64,000 nt of DNA from an uncultured Nodularia sp. GTDB taxonomy: Bacteria; Cyanobacteriota; Cyanobacteriia; Cyanobacteriales; Nostocaceae. Below the pieces are notes generated by a model. That model was given only the letters and a program-made list of their open reading frames with translations. It did no database searches and was not told the DNA's origin. Of this stretch, positions 9,102 to 17,814 are shown one piece after another; positions within the stretch are counted from its first letter, which is position 1, and every line of letters begins with the position of its first letter. The DNA is taken from contig CAIWDD010000001.1 of assembly GCA_903911355.1 (NCBI GenBank), positions 186,001 through 250,000 of the forward strand, given 5' to 3'. The position numbers and the translations under genes are program-made.

Positions 9102-9847
9102 CAGCACAACAAACTCAACTGCAATTTTTACCTTCTGACTTAAAACGAGAACTACTGCCAAAACACGTTGCAGTGATTATGGATGGCAATGGTCGATGGG
9201 CTAAACGTCAAGGTCTACCCAGAATTATGGGACATAAGCGCGGAGTGGATGCCCTCAAGGACTTGTTGCGCTGTTGCAAAGACTGGGGGATTCAGGCACT
9301 AACGGCTTATGCTTTTTCTACCGAAAACTGGAAAAGACCTCAGGAAGAGGTAAATTTTTTGATGACTTTGTTTCAAAGGGTTCTCCGCCAAGAACTGCAG
9401 GAAATGCTCGAGGAGAATGTTCAAATCCAGTTTGTCGGGAATTTGGATGCTCTACCTCCATCGCTGCAAGCTGAAATCTCCCGCTCAATGGCAGAAACCC
9501 GCAATAATCACGGCATTCGGTTTACTGTAGCTACTAATTATGGGGGACGCCAGGAAATTTTACAAGCCTGCCGGGCGATCGCCCAAAAGGTACAGCAAGG
9601 TGTCCTTAAACCTGATGAAATTGATGAACAGTTGTTTGAGGCTCACCTCTACACAGCAGGAATTACTGACCCGGATTTATTAATCCGCACCAGTGGCGAA
9701 ATGCGACTTTCTAATTTTCTGCTTTGGCAAATGGCTTACGGGGAAATTTATATTACTGATGCTCTGTGGCCAGATTTTAACCGGACTGAGTTTCACCGCG
9801 CTTTGTTTGCCTACCAGCAACGAGATCGGAGGTTTGGAAAGGTTTAG
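9098..9847 (+). CDS. uppS: Isoprenyl transferase (undecaprenyl diphosphate synthase)
   Basis: cis-Prenyltransferase that extends farnesyl diphosphate with isopentenyl diphosphate to make the C55 lipid carrier for peptidoglycan and glycan export. The catalytic block [17 protein letters not shown] holds the Mg-binding Asp (residue 29). [14 protein letters not shown] and the C-terminal [19 protein letters not shown] block are also present, so all family regions are intact. At 249 aa it has normal length. It is translationally coupled to cdaA by an ATGA overlap, placing second-messenger synthesis and lipid-carrier synthesis in one transcript. Confidence 0.95.
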   Translation: MTAQQTQLQFLPSDLKRELLPKHVAVIMDGNGRWAKRQGLPRIMGHKRGVDALKDLLRCCKDWGIQALTAYAFSTENWKRPQEEVNFLMTLFQRVLRQELQEMLEENVQIQFVGNLDALPPSLQAEISRSMAETRNNHGIRFTVATNYGGRQEILQACRAIAQKVQQGVLKPDEIDEQLFEAHLYTAGITDPDLLIRTSGEMRLSNFLLWQMAYGEIYITDALWPDFNRTEFHRALFAYQQRDRRFGKV

Positions 9848-10208
9848 GTTAAGGAGATTATAGCAAAAGTAAAAACTTAAAATACTTACTCTGAAATGCT
9901 TCGTTAGTTTTATCATCTCCCCAGCGCCCTGTCCATTGCTATAAATGCCCGAACACTTAAGTTTTTAATAGTTTTTAATCACGAACCCCACAGGCACAGG
10001 GAACACAGAGGAAAAACATGGCTAATCACCATATTCTTGATTGGGATTTTGGAGATTGTCTTGCTATTCCATGGTAATATGTGTATGATTTATAACTGAT
10101 ATCAAAATACTATTTGTAACTTGATAGATTAAATTAAGAGAGCGGGAGAGTGGGAAAAAATGCTACCTCACCCCCTGACACAGAGAAATTTAGGAGTCTC
10201 AGACCGGT
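9848..10208. other. Intergenic region between uppS and sbpA
   Basis: No gene or RNA recognised. AT-rich sequence near 10060-10140 presumably holds the sulfate operon promoter. No clear Shine-Dalgarno sequence precedes sbpA. Confidence 0.4.
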
Positions 10209-11273
10209 ATGTGGGTGCATAGTTGGAATCGATGGCAAAAGCAGCCTTTAAAAAGATATATTGCGCTATTTTTAATAGTAGTGTGTTTAAGTAGTGCGAT
10301 CGCCGCCTGTTCCCCTGGTAATAATGGTAACACCAGCAGAAAAGAACTAACCCTAGTGAGCTACGCTGTCACCCGTGCGGCGTACAAAAAGATTATTCCC
10401 CTATTTGTTAAATACTGGCGAGAAAAAACCGGAGAGATAGTCACCTTTGGCCAGAGCTACGGCGGGTCAGGCGCCCAAACCCGCGCCGTCATTGACGGTT
10501 TAGAAGCGGATATTGTCGCCCTAGCACTATCAGCAGACACTCAGCAACTCCAGGAAGCCGGGCTAATTAAACCAGGCTGGGAGAAAAAGACACCCAACGG
10601 CGACGGCATTGCCTACCGTTCCGTAGGGGTTATAGTTACCCGGGAAGGCAACCCCAAAAATATTCAAGACTGGGAAGACTTAGCCAGGGATGATGTCAGT
10701 GTGATTACTGCTAACCCCAAAACATCTGGTGGCGCTCGTTGGAATTACATGGCTTTGTGGGGAAGAGTGACCCAAACAGGCGGCACTGAAGAACAAGCCC
10801 AAGAATTTGTGACTAAGGTTTATGCTAACGTGCCCGTTTTACCGAGAGATGCCCGTGAAGCTACTGATGCTTTTTTCGCCCAAAAACAGGGAGATGTATT
10901 GATCAACTATGAGAACGAACTCATCTTAGCTAAACAACAGGGACAAAACTTACCCTACGTAATTCCCGACATTAATATCTCTATTGATAGTCCCATTGCC
11001 GTAGTTGATAGCTATGTTGATCAGCGAGGTAACCGGGAAGTAGCAGAAGCCTTTGTACAGTTTCTCTTTACCCCCGCAGCCCAGCGGGAATTTGCCAAAG
11101 TAGGCTTCCGACCGGTAGTACCAGAAGTAGTCGCGGAATTTGCCGATACTTATCCCCAAATCTCAAACCTGTTCACCATCGAGGATTTTGGCGGTTGGAG
11201 CCAAGTCAGCCCGAAATTCTTTGCCGATGGTGCAATCTTTGACGATATCCAAGCCAATATTGCCCGACCTTAG
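10209..11273 (+). CDS. sbpA: Sulfate ABC transporter substrate-binding protein
   Basis: Binds sulfate (or thiosulfate) outside the inner membrane and delivers it to the CysT/CysW permease. The N terminus has a basic stretch, a hydrophobic core (YIALFLIVVCLSSAIA) and Ala-Ala-Cys, so a lipoprotein signal is likely. The mature part has the sulfate-binding family pattern: TLVSYAVTRAAYKKIIPLF, FGQSYGGSGAQTRAVIDGLEADIVALA and ANPKTSGGARWNYMALWG. Normal length (354 aa). It is the first gene of sbpA-cysT-cysW, and cysT begins 22 bp after its stop. Such operons are normally induced by sulfur limitation, but no CysR-type site was identified. Confidence 0.95.
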   Translation: MWVHSWNRWQKQPLKRYIALFLIVVCLSSAIAACSPGNNGNTSRKELTLVSYAVTRAAYKKIIPLFVKYWREKTGEIVTFGQSYGGSGAQTRAVIDGLEADIVALALSADTQQLQEAGLIKPGWEKKTPNGDGIAYRSVGVIVTREGNPKNIQDWEDLARDDVSVITANPKTSGGARWNYMALWGRVTQTGGTEEQAQEFVTKVYANVPVLPRDAREATDAFFAQKQGDVLINYENELILAKQQGQNLPYVIPDINISIDSPIAVVDSYVDQRGNREVAEAFVQFLFTPAAQREFAKVGFRPVVPEVVAEFADTYPQISNLFTIEDFGGWSQVSPKFFADGAIFDDIQANIARP

Positions 11274-11295
11274 GGCTAAGTTCTATCCTGAAGCC

Positions 11296-12144
11296 ATGAC
11301 AGTTTCCAACTCACAGTCCACCTTCCCCTTCGCCCTGCAAAAGCTGAAGCGGTTTTCTTTACCCTGGGGCATCACCATTACCTATCTCTCTATAGTCCTG
11401 CTGTTACCTGTAGCAGCCTTGATGGTGCGGGCTGCAACCCTTTCCCCAGGAGAATTCTGGCGGCTAGCTACCGCTCCCGTTGCCCTGTCAACCTACACCA
11501 TCACTTTTGGTACTGCCTTCTTGGCTGCCGCTATTAACTGCGTTGCTGGTACCGTTACTGCATGGGTGCTGGTGCGCTATGATTTCCCCTTTAAACGGGT
11601 TTTAGATGCCGTCATTGACCTGCCCTTTGCCCTACCCACAGCAGTTGCAGGTATTACTCTAGCTACTGTTTACAGTGAGCAGGGCTGGATTGGCTCATTT
11701 CTCTCCCCCTTGGGCATCAGAGTCTCCTTTACTCGCTTGGGGGTAGCGGTGGCAATGGTGTTTATTTCCGTGCCTTTTGTCGTTCGTAGCGTTCAGCCTG
11801 TATTGCAAGAGCTAGATTATACCATCGAAGAAGCTGCCTGGTCTCTGGGGGCTTCCCGCTGGGAAACTTGTTGGCGGGTGGTGCTACCACCACTTATACC
11901 TGCTATCCTCACGGGTACAACCCAAGCTTTTGCTAGGGCGGTGGGAGAATATGGCTCAGTGGTTTTGATTGCTGCTAATATTCCCTATCAAGACTTAATT
12001 GCCCCCATTTTAGTATTCCAACGCCTGGAACAAAACGACATAGCCGGGGCTACCGCGATTGGTACAGTATTACTGCTAATTTCCCTGGTACTGTTGCTCA
12101 TGGTCAACTTACTGCAAGCTTGGAGGCAAAGTTATGACGGTTGA
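11296..12144 (+). CDS. cysT: Sulfate ABC transporter permease CysT (CysU)
   Basis: One of the two membrane subunits of the sulfate importer. About six membrane segments and the binding-protein-dependent permease EAA loop (EEAAWSLGASRWETCWRVVLP) that docks the ATPase are visible. I start at the ATG at 11296, giving 282 aa, because this removes a non-conserved 52-residue extension that would overlap the end of sbpA and begins just before the typical basic stretch and first helix. The 3' end overlaps cysW by 11 bp. Confidence 0.93.
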   Translation: MTVSNSQSTFPFALQKLKRFSLPWGITITYLSIVLLLPVAALMVRAATLSPGEFWRLATAPVALSTYTITFGTAFLAAAINCVAGTVTAWVLVRYDFPFKRVLDAVIDLPFALPTAVAGITLATVYSEQGWIGSFLSPLGIRVSFTRLGVAVAMVFISVPFVVRSVQPVLQELDYTIEEAAWSLGASRWETCWRVVLPPLIPAILTGTTQAFARAVGEYGSVVLIAANIPYQDLIAPILVFQRLEQNDIAGATAIGTVLLLISLVLLLMVNLLQAWRQSYDG

Positions 12145-13006
12145 ACCTAAATCTAGCCAGTCTTTACCAAGAGGGGTCAACTCCCAGAAGGATAGACAGT
12201 GGGGTAAATTTGCTTTGATTGCCGCAGTAATCACTTATTTAGCGCTGGTGTTACTTCTCCCGACCCTTTATGTATTCATTGGAGCCTTTAGCCGGGGTAT
12301 CGCCCCGTTTTTCGCCACTCTTATCGACCCAGATTTTACTCAGGCTTTGCGCCTCACAGCCATGGCTGTGGCAGTAGCTGTACCACTAAATGTAATTTTT
12401 GGTTTGTGTGCAGCTTGGGTAATCGCCCGCCGGCGGTTTCGAGGGCGCACTTTGTTACTCAGTATTATTGACTTGCCATTTTCAATTTCCCCCATTGTCA
12501 CAGGTTTAATGTTGGTTTCCCTCTACGGACGCAATGGGCTACTTGGATCTGTGCTACAGTCTCTGGACATCAAGATTATCTTTTCCTTCCCCGGTATTGC
12601 TCTGGCAACTATGATGGGGGGTATGCCTTTTGTGGCTCGTGAAGTCATCCCTATTTTGGAAGAAGTGGGAACTCAAGAAGAAGAAGCTGCCAAAACCTTG
12701 GGGGCTGGTGAATGGCAGACTTTCTGGCGGGTGACATTACCTTCTATTCGCTGGGGATTGTTCTATGGTATTATTCTGACCACGGCTCGCGCTATGGGAG
12801 AATATGGTGCTATTGCTGTCGTCTCTAGTAATTTAATTGGCCGTACCCAAACTCTGACTCTGTATGTGGAAGGGGCTTACCGCAATTACGATTCCCAAAG
12901 TGCTTTTGCAGCTTCGGTGGTTTTAGCGGGACTTGCTGGTGCAACGCTGCTGATTAAGGAGCTGTTTGAGCGTCGCATCCGGATAAAAGATCAAGAGAAC
13001 AGTTAG
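12134..13006 (+). CDS. cysW: Sulfate ABC transporter permease CysW
   Basis: Second membrane subunit of the sulfate importer, pairing with CysT. It has about six membrane segments and a clear EAA loop (EEEAAKTLGAGEWQTFWRVTLP). Normal length (290 aa), complete. It overlaps cysT by 11 bp, which suggests translational coupling. The operon ends here: the ATPase gene cysA, usual next member, is absent, and the following gene is an aminotransferase after a 138-bp gap. The ATPase must come from elsewhere in the genome. Confidence 0.94.
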   Translation: MTVEPKSSQSLPRGVNSQKDRQWGKFALIAAVITYLALVLLLPTLYVFIGAFSRGIAPFFATLIDPDFTQALRLTAMAVAVAVPLNVIFGLCAAWVIARRRFRGRTLLLSIIDLPFSISPIVTGLMLVSLYGRNGLLGSVLQSLDIKIIFSFPGIALATMMGGMPFVAREVIPILEEVGTQEEEAAKTLGAGEWQTFWRVTLPSIRWGLFYGIILTTARAMGEYGAIAVVSSNLIGRTQTLTLYVEGAYRNYDSQSAFAASVVLAGLAGATLLIKELFERRIRIKDQENS

Positions 13007-13144
13007 TAATGCTGTGAAGTTTCTGTTTTTTCAATGATTTTGGCTCAGTATCGTCGAGCCTTGGTTAAAAGGTAATTTGGCTTTTTAACTTATCTATTTA
13101 TTTATTGGCAAATATTAGTAACAAAGTATCAGCGAAAATAAATT

Positions 13145-14296
13145 ATGATACCCATGATGTCAATTAACAACAGTCAGCACTTACAACTTAAACCTCTAGA
13201 AATTCCCTTGCGTCTGCTATTGGGTCCTGGTCCATCCAATGCCCATCCCGCTGTTCTTGAAGCTATGAATCACTCACTGGTGGGGCATCTTGACCCGGCT
13301 TTTCTGGAACTTATGGATGAGATTCAATCTCTGCTGCGCTATGTATGGCAGACAGAAAACCACCACACCATAGCAGTTAGTGGTACTGGTTCAGCGGCAA
13401 TGGAAGCAACCATCGCCAATGCTACGGCACCAGGTGATGTAGTTTTGATTGGTGTAGCTGGTTACTTCGGTAATCGCCTTGTGGATATGGCTGGGCGATA
13501 TGGTGCGGATGTGCGCACTATTACTAAGCCTTGGGGGCAAGTTTTCAGCCTTGATGAAATCCGCATGGCTGTAGAACAACATCGTCCGGCAATTCTGGCT
13601 TTGGTTCACGCTGAAACATCTACCGGAGCACGTCAACCTTTAGAAGGAGTGGCTGAGGTATGTCGTGAATTTGGGACTTTGCTGTTGGTAGATACGGTGA
13701 CTAGTCTGGGCGGTGTGCCTATATTTTTAGATGCATGGGGAGTTGACTTAGCTTATAGTTGTAGTCAAAAAGGATTGGGTTGTTCTCCGGGTGCTTCACC
13801 TTTTACTATGAGCTCTCGTGCTGTAGACAAATTGCAGCAGCGCTCTACAAAGGTGACAAACTGGTATTTAGATATGTCATTATTGGGTAAATATTGGGGG
13901 AATGAACGCACCTATCACCACACAGCACCGATTAGTCTGTATTATGGCTTGCGGGAAGCACTGCGTTTAGTGGCAGAAGAGGGATTAGCTAATTGTTGGC
14001 AGCGTCATCAAGAAAATGCCGAGTATCTCTGGGAAGGCTTAGAAGATTTAGGATTAACTATGCACGTTGAGAAGGAGTATCGGTTACCAACTTTGACTAC
14101 TGTGCGTATTCCTATGGGAGTAGATGGTAAAGCGATCGCTCGGCAGTTACTGAATGAACATAACATTGAGATTGGCGGTGGTCTAGGTGAACTAGCCGGT
14201 CAAGTTTGGCGGGTGGGACTGATGGGTTTTAATAGTCGTCCAGAAAGCGTTGACCGACTTTTAGCGGCATTAAGGCAAGTTTTGCCAACAAGTTAG
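13145..14296 (+). CDS. Class V PLP-dependent aminotransferase (serine-pyruvate / alanine-glyoxylate type)
   Basis: Probably moves the amino group of serine or alanine onto glyoxylate or pyruvate, a photorespiratory reaction. Family marks: LLGPGPSNAHPAVLEAM at the N terminus, the cofactor loop SGTGSAAMEATIAN, LVDTVTSLGGVP with the PLP-ring Asp, and the Schiff-base lysine in SCSQKGLGCSPGASP. The C-terminal GGLGELAGQVWRVGLMG block is intact. Length 383 aa is normal. Several in-frame ATGs lie at the start (13145, 13154, 13157), so the exact start is uncertain by up to four residues. Cyanobacterial homologues were once described as a soluble hydrogenase subunit, which is now regarded as a misannotation. 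Confidence 0.9.
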   Translation: MIPMMSINNSQHLQLKPLEIPLRLLLGPGPSNAHPAVLEAMNHSLVGHLDPAFLELMDEIQSLLRYVWQTENHHTIAVSGTGSAAMEATIANATAPGDVVLIGVAGYFGNRLVDMAGRYGADVRTITKPWGQVFSLDEIRMAVEQHRPAILALVHAETSTGARQPLEGVAEVCREFGTLLLVDTVTSLGGVPIFLDAWGVDLAYSCSQKGLGCSPGASPFTMSSRAVDKLQQRSTKVTNWYLDMSLLGKYWGNERTYHHTAPISLYYGLREALRLVAEEGLANCWQRHQENAEYLWEGLEDLGLTMHVEKEYRLPTLTTVRIPMGVDGKAIARQLLNEHNIEIGGGLGELAGQVWRVGLMGFNSRPESVDRLLAALRQVLPTS

Positions 14297-14345
14297 GGGG
14301 TGAACACCATTGATAACTGAGTACCAATTGCTACTGGCAATATTT

Positions 14346-14888
14346 CTAGTTATTTGCTGCCATCAACTCAACTGCATCTTTGCCATCCCAATCTTGTAAG
14401 TAAACTCTTACTATTTCTTCTTTGGCGGTAGGTAGTTGCTTACCAATAAAATCTGGGTGAATTGGTACTTCTCTATGACCCCTGTCTACTAAAACAGCCA
14501 AGCGGATGACTTCGGGTCTACCATACTCAGTAACGGCATTCAAAGCGGCGCGAACTGTGCGACCTTTAAAAATCACATCATCTACTAACACAACTGTCTT
14601 CCCTGTGAGGTCAAAAGGGATGTTGCTTTTTGCCGGTGTCCTTAACCCAATTTTATCAAGATCATCTCGGTAGAATGTAATATCTAATGCTCCCACTGCC
14701 ACGCTGACACCTTCGAGTGTCTCAATCTGACGTGCCAATAATTCTGCTAAGAGCGCCCCTCTGGTATAAATACCAAGGAGTACCAGTTGGGATAAATCAC
14801 GGGACTTTTCCACAATCTGAGAGGCTAGGCGAGTTAATGTACGACGCAGGTCTTCTGATGAAAGAATTTCAACTACTTTGGCAGACAT
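14346..14888 (-). CDS. pyrR: Bifunctional pyr operon regulator / uracil phosphoribosyltransferase PyrR
   Basis: Type I phosphoribosyltransferase fold with the PRPP loop [21 protein letters not shown] at about residues 94-113 and the PyrR-type insert [12 protein letters not shown]. In Bacillus it binds UMP and pyr mRNA to cause attenuation and makes UMP from uracil; which role dominates in cyanobacteria is not known from sequence. Length 180 aa is normal. No pyrimidine gene or attenuator adjoins it. It is convergent with the aminotransferase gene, with a 49-bp gap holding a short hairpin (ATTGC / GCAAT). Confidence 0.93.
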   Translation of the reverse strand: MSAKVVEILSSEDLRRTLTRLASQIVEKSRDLSQLVLLGIYTRGALLAELLARQIETLEGVSVAVGALDITFYRDDLDKIGLRTPAKSNIPFDLTGKTVVLVDDVIFKGRTVRAALNAVTEYGRPEVIRLAVLVDRGHREVPIHPDFIGKQLPTAKEEIVRVYLQDWDGKDAVELMAANN

Positions 14889-14974
14889 AGTTTAGGGAAT
14901 GGGTAGAGAGGCCACTAATTGCTCATGTACAAGGCTATGGGAAAAAAATCTCCCCATGCCCTATTTCATCCATA

Positions 14975-15946
14975 TTAGTTAAGTGTATTAGCAATTAGGG
15001 GTATAGCGATCGCTACCCATAACCATAACAAAAAAGAATATCGAGTCAGCAATAAGGCATTGTGAATTACGGTTGGGGTAATGGGATGAATGACATCTCC
15101 TAAGAGGGGTTTTTGTTTAGGTACTCCCCCATACCAATTGGTACCGCCCATTTGCACACCCAAAATAGCAGCATAAGCACACTCGCTCCAGCCTGAGTTA
15201 GGACTGGGATCTTTTACCGCATCGCGGCAACATATTCGCCAAACATATAAGGGTTTACCTGATAGTAGAGCCAAAGTAATCACCGTTAAGCGACAAGGTA
15301 GCCAAGTTAAGTAATCCTCTAGCCTGGCACTAAACCACCCTATATAAGTATAGGGTGCTTGGCGATAACCTACCATGGAATCAAGGGTACTGCTAGCTTT
15401 GTATGCCAAAGCCAGAGGAATTAAACCCACACCCGGCACACAAGCGCCCACAATGGCATAAAAAAGTGGAGCCATAACTCCATCTGTAGCATTTTCTGTG
15501 ACAGTTTCTAACACAGCGCGCAAAATTTCTGGTTCTGAGAGATGTTGTGAATCTCTACCGACATAATTACTTAAAATATAACGGGCTGAGTCTAAATCTC
15601 CTGCTGTTAATGGTTTTAAAACCTTTTGTGCCGCTGTCCGAAGACTTTTCAAAGCAAAACAACTAGCTAAAATAATCGTTTCTAAGAAATTTCCCCATAA
15701 TGGATGGAGGGATTTGGCAGTTTGAATTATTAGCCAACCCAAACAGCCGCTACCAATGATTAAGGTTATGGCTAGGATAATTCCAGCTATCCGTTGAGCG
15801 TGAGAATGGTGACAGACCTTGAGAAAAAATCTAGTCAAGGGAGAAATTACCCACCCCATAACTTGGACTGGATGAGGCCAACCCCAAGGATCGCCAATTA
15901 AGTAATCTAATAGTGCAGCAAGGAACAAAATAACAGATGATGTCAT
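14975..15946 (-). CDS. cbiB: Adenosylcobinamide-phosphate synthase CbiB/CobD
   Basis: Membrane enzyme that attaches the aminopropanol arm to adenosylcobyric acid during cobalamin synthesis. Hallmarks: LDYLIGDPWGWPHPVQVMGW at the N terminus, LSEPEILRAVLETVTENATDGVMAPLFYA, then YKASSTLDSMVGYR and the DPSPNSGWSECAYAAILGVQMGG motif. Several membrane segments; length 323 aa is normal. It lies 26 bp downstream of the Rrf2 regulator gene and is probably co-transcribed with it. No cobalamin riboswitch is possible in the short gap, and none was seen upstream of the regulator. Confidence 0.94.
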   Translation of the reverse strand: MTSSVILFLAALLDYLIGDPWGWPHPVQVMGWVISPLTRFFLKVCHHSHAQRIAGIILAITLIIGSGCLGWLIIQTAKSLHPLWGNFLETIILASCFALKSLRTAAQKVLKPLTAGDLDSARYILSNYVGRDSQHLSEPEILRAVLETVTENATDGVMAPLFYAIVGACVPGVGLIPLALAYKASSTLDSMVGYRQAPYTYIGWFSARLEDYLTWLPCRLTVITLALLSGKPLYVWRICCRDAVKDPSPNSGWSECAYAAILGVQMGGTNWYGGVPKQKPLLGDVIHPITPTVIHNALLLTRYSFLLWLWVAIAIPLIANTLN

Positions 15947-15972
15947 TATATATGAAGGCGAATCACCAATTA

Positions 15973-16416
15973 CTAAACGACAAAACTAGCTTCTTCCCCA
16001 AGAGAAGCTTGCCAACTACGCGCATCATAATAAAGATCCGCCAGAGTAATACTGTATAAAGCCTCTTTGAGCTTTTGGTTAAGTCTTTGCCAAAGAGTGA
16101 ATGTTACCCAATCTTCAGTTTGGGCTGCGGTTGGGGTGTGACGTGGTAAACGAGTCATATTTTCACCAACTGACTCTAAAATTTGACCTATAGAAATTTG
16201 TGCTGGCTTTAATGCTAGCTGGTATCCACCAATGCTACCCCGAATTGATTTCACTAATCCAGCCCGGCGCATTTCTATTAGTAACTTCTCAAGGTAAGGC
16301 GCGGGGATATCTTGGCGAAGTGCGATCGCTCTCACTGGTGCAGGTCCATAACCTGGCTGTAAACTTAAATCTAGTAATGCCTTAACACTGTAGTGTCCTT
16401 TGGTAGTTAGTTTCAT
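15973..16416 (-). CDS. Rrf2-family transcriptional regulator
   Basis: Small winged-helix regulator. The first 80 residues carry the Rrf2 pattern: KLTTKGHYSVKALLDLSL, RQDIPAPYLEKLLIEMRRAGLVKSIRGSIGGYQLA. The protein has no cysteine at all, so it cannot use the Cys-ligated Fe-S cluster of IscR or NsrR; it must sense another signal or act as a partner protein. Length 147 aa is normal. It is the first gene of a two-gene unit with cbiB, an unusual partner for an Rrf2 protein, although co-transcription need not mean regulation. The start ATG is followed directly by the conserved KLTTKG. Confidence 0.9.
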   Translation of the reverse strand: MKLTTKGHYSVKALLDLSLQPGYGPAPVRAIALRQDIPAPYLEKLLIEMRRAGLVKSIRGSIGGYQLALKPAQISIGQILESVGENMTRLPRHTPTAAQTEDWVTFTLWQRLNQKLKEALYSITLADLYYDARSWQASLGEEASFVV

Positions 16417-16809
16417 GGTGACGAGTTTTGTTTATTTATGAGTTATCAGTTGTTTTGTCTTCACCGCTGACCGTTGAATAATTACTAATGCTCAGGATTA
16501 AACGAGCAGTTTTCCATATCATCTTTTGTTCTCATGAGCAAGGGATTTAAGTAAATAAGCCTTGAGAGTGGCTTTAGGAAACTTAAACAAATATAATCTA
16601 CTAGTCTTAACAAACTAGATATAGTTAGGAGCATTCCAAAGAATAGATTCCCTTGACAATGTTGGTAATTGTGCAACAATTTCATCTATGAGTGTAATAT
16701 ACTCAGAAAAGCTGAGATAAAAACTCAAGGATTTTGTTCCTACTAGCTCGATGTCAGCTAAAATAAATCCGATTCAACTACTCCAACCATTCATTTTTCA
16801 TCTAAGTTG
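16417..16809. other. Intergenic region between the Rrf2 gene and cyAbrB2
   Basis: Holds the divergent promoters of both genes. Around 16690-16716 there are two overlapping small dyads (GAGT...ACTC and CTCAG...CTGAG), about 95-120 bases before the cyAbrB2 start; these may be operator or leader structure. No gene seen. Confidence 0.35.
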
Positions 16810-17223
16810 ATGCCTAAACTGAAAAAAATAGAACCCCTAATGGGTGAAGAACTGCTCAAAAAAGTTAGAGAGCTAGAAACCCTGAGCAAAGAAGAAAAAG
16901 CCAAGCAGTGCGGCTACTATACCATTACCAAAAATGGTATAGAGCGTGTGAATATGATGAAATTTTTGAATGCCCTCATTGATGCGGAAGGCATTCAGTT
17001 AGACAGTTCACCCAGTGCGAATGGACGTGGCGGGCGCAGTGCTAGCTATAGAATTAGCGTGCAATCAAATGGTAATTTACTTATAGGTTCAGCTTATACA
17101 AAACAGATGAATCTCAAACCAGGAGATGAGTTTCTCATCACACTGGGGAAAAAACATATTCGTCTGAAACAGCTAGATGCAGATGCTGCCGAAGACATGG
17201 AAGCCATAGAGATTACAGCATAA
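16810..17223 (+). CDS. AbrB-family transcriptional regulator, cyAbrB2 type (CalB-like)
   Basis: Cyanobacterial AbrB-like DNA-binding protein. Homologues act as abundant nucleoid-type regulators of carbon and nitrogen balance. The N-terminal half holds the conserved helix and CGYYTITKNGIERVNMMKF; the C-terminal half holds the swapped-hairpin AbrB domain (YRISVQSNGNLLIGSAYTKQMNLKPGDEFLI), with cyanobacteria placing it at the C terminus. The wording matches the cyAbrB2 branch (Synechocystis Sll0822; CalB of Anabaena by memory) more than CalA/cyAbrB1. The start is the ATG at 16810, not the TTG directly before it. 137 aa, normal length. Confidence 0.92.
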   Translation: MPKLKKIEPLMGEELLKKVRELETLSKEEKAKQCGYYTITKNGIERVNMMKFLNALIDAEGIQLDSSPSANGRGGRSASYRISVQSNGNLLIGSAYTKQMNLKPGDEFLITLGKKHIRLKQLDADAAEDMEAIEITA

Positions 17224-17229
17224 TCAATT

Positions 17230-17244
17230 GTCAGTTGTCAGTTG
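17230..17244. repeat. Short tandem heptamer repeat
   Basis: Copies of GTCAGTT in tandem (about two exact and one partial) just after cyAbrB2. Such short tandemly repeated sequences are common between genes in heterocyst-forming cyanobacteria; no function is implied. Confidence 0.4.
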
Positions 17245-17331
17245 TTGATTTTTTCTAGTGACTACTGACCATTAGACAGATACTAATGATTTACTCTGAG
17301 CAGAGATGAAAGGCTGTCGCGTTAGTTATAA

Positions 17332-17377
17332 GGTGGTTGCAATTCACCTCCGGTTAAGTATGGAACTATAACCGGAG
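17332..17377 (+). promoter_or_regulatory. Two consecutive hairpins upstream of the zinc-ribbon gene
   Basis: GGTG/CACC around a 9-nt loop is followed directly by CTCCGGTT (17348-17355) / AACCGGAG (17370-17377) around a 14-nt loop. There is no T-run, so this is not a plain terminator of cyAbrB2. It may be leader structure of the next gene, which starts 54 bases later with a strong GGAGG site. Confidence 0.35.
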
Positions 17378-17430
17378 TCCTCTTGCTCCATTAAGATAGA
17401 GCTAGTAAATGGACTAAGCGGAGGAGGTAG

Positions 17431-17802
17431 ATGAATATACACACCTTTGATAAGGATTATATTAGTTGCCCAATTTGTCAAAGAAATCCTAAGCACAGAA
17501 TAGCCCAGTCTCATGTAGGCTTGTTTAGCTGTCCTTATTGTCAGCAAAGGCTAGTAGTCTGTCGCAGTGGCCATTATGTCCGTGATCCGTTTATACTTAA
17601 ACAAATAATGCTTTGTTCGTCTCTACGTCGTCAAAGTAGCCCTTTAGCTAGAATTACACGAGATTTTATTCTCAACAAGCGTCCTGTATTAGGGTTGGCT
17701 GTTGGTCTGGCTATTTTCTTGACTATGATCACTATGACGCAGCAAAATACCAGCTATGAAGGGCAACTTCCTACCACTGAGAAAATTCCAGAACAAGATT
17801 AA
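17431..17802 (+). CDS. Small membrane-anchored zinc-ribbon protein, 123 aa
   Basis: No family name recognised. The N terminus has two CxxC knuckles (CPIC near residue 11 and CPYC near residue 35), a pattern for one structural zinc ion, plus a further Cys-Arg-Ser-Gly-His. Residues near 88-106 form one membrane segment (VLGLAVGLAIFLTMITM), leaving a short polar tail outside. A strong Shine-Dalgarno GGAGGAGG precedes the ATG by about 6 nt. It is convergent with the glycosyltransferase gene, stops 12 bp apart. The arrangement of cytosolic zinc ribbon and membrane anchor suggests a small regulatory or assembly protein; this is inference. Confidence 0.75.
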   Translation: MNIHTFDKDYISCPICQRNPKHRIAQSHVGLFSCPYCQQRLVVCRSGHYVRDPFILKQIMLCSSLRRQSSPLARITRDFILNKRPVLGLAVGLAIFLTMITMTQQNTSYEGQLPTTEKIPEQD

Positions 17803-17814
17803 TCAATTTTCTGA

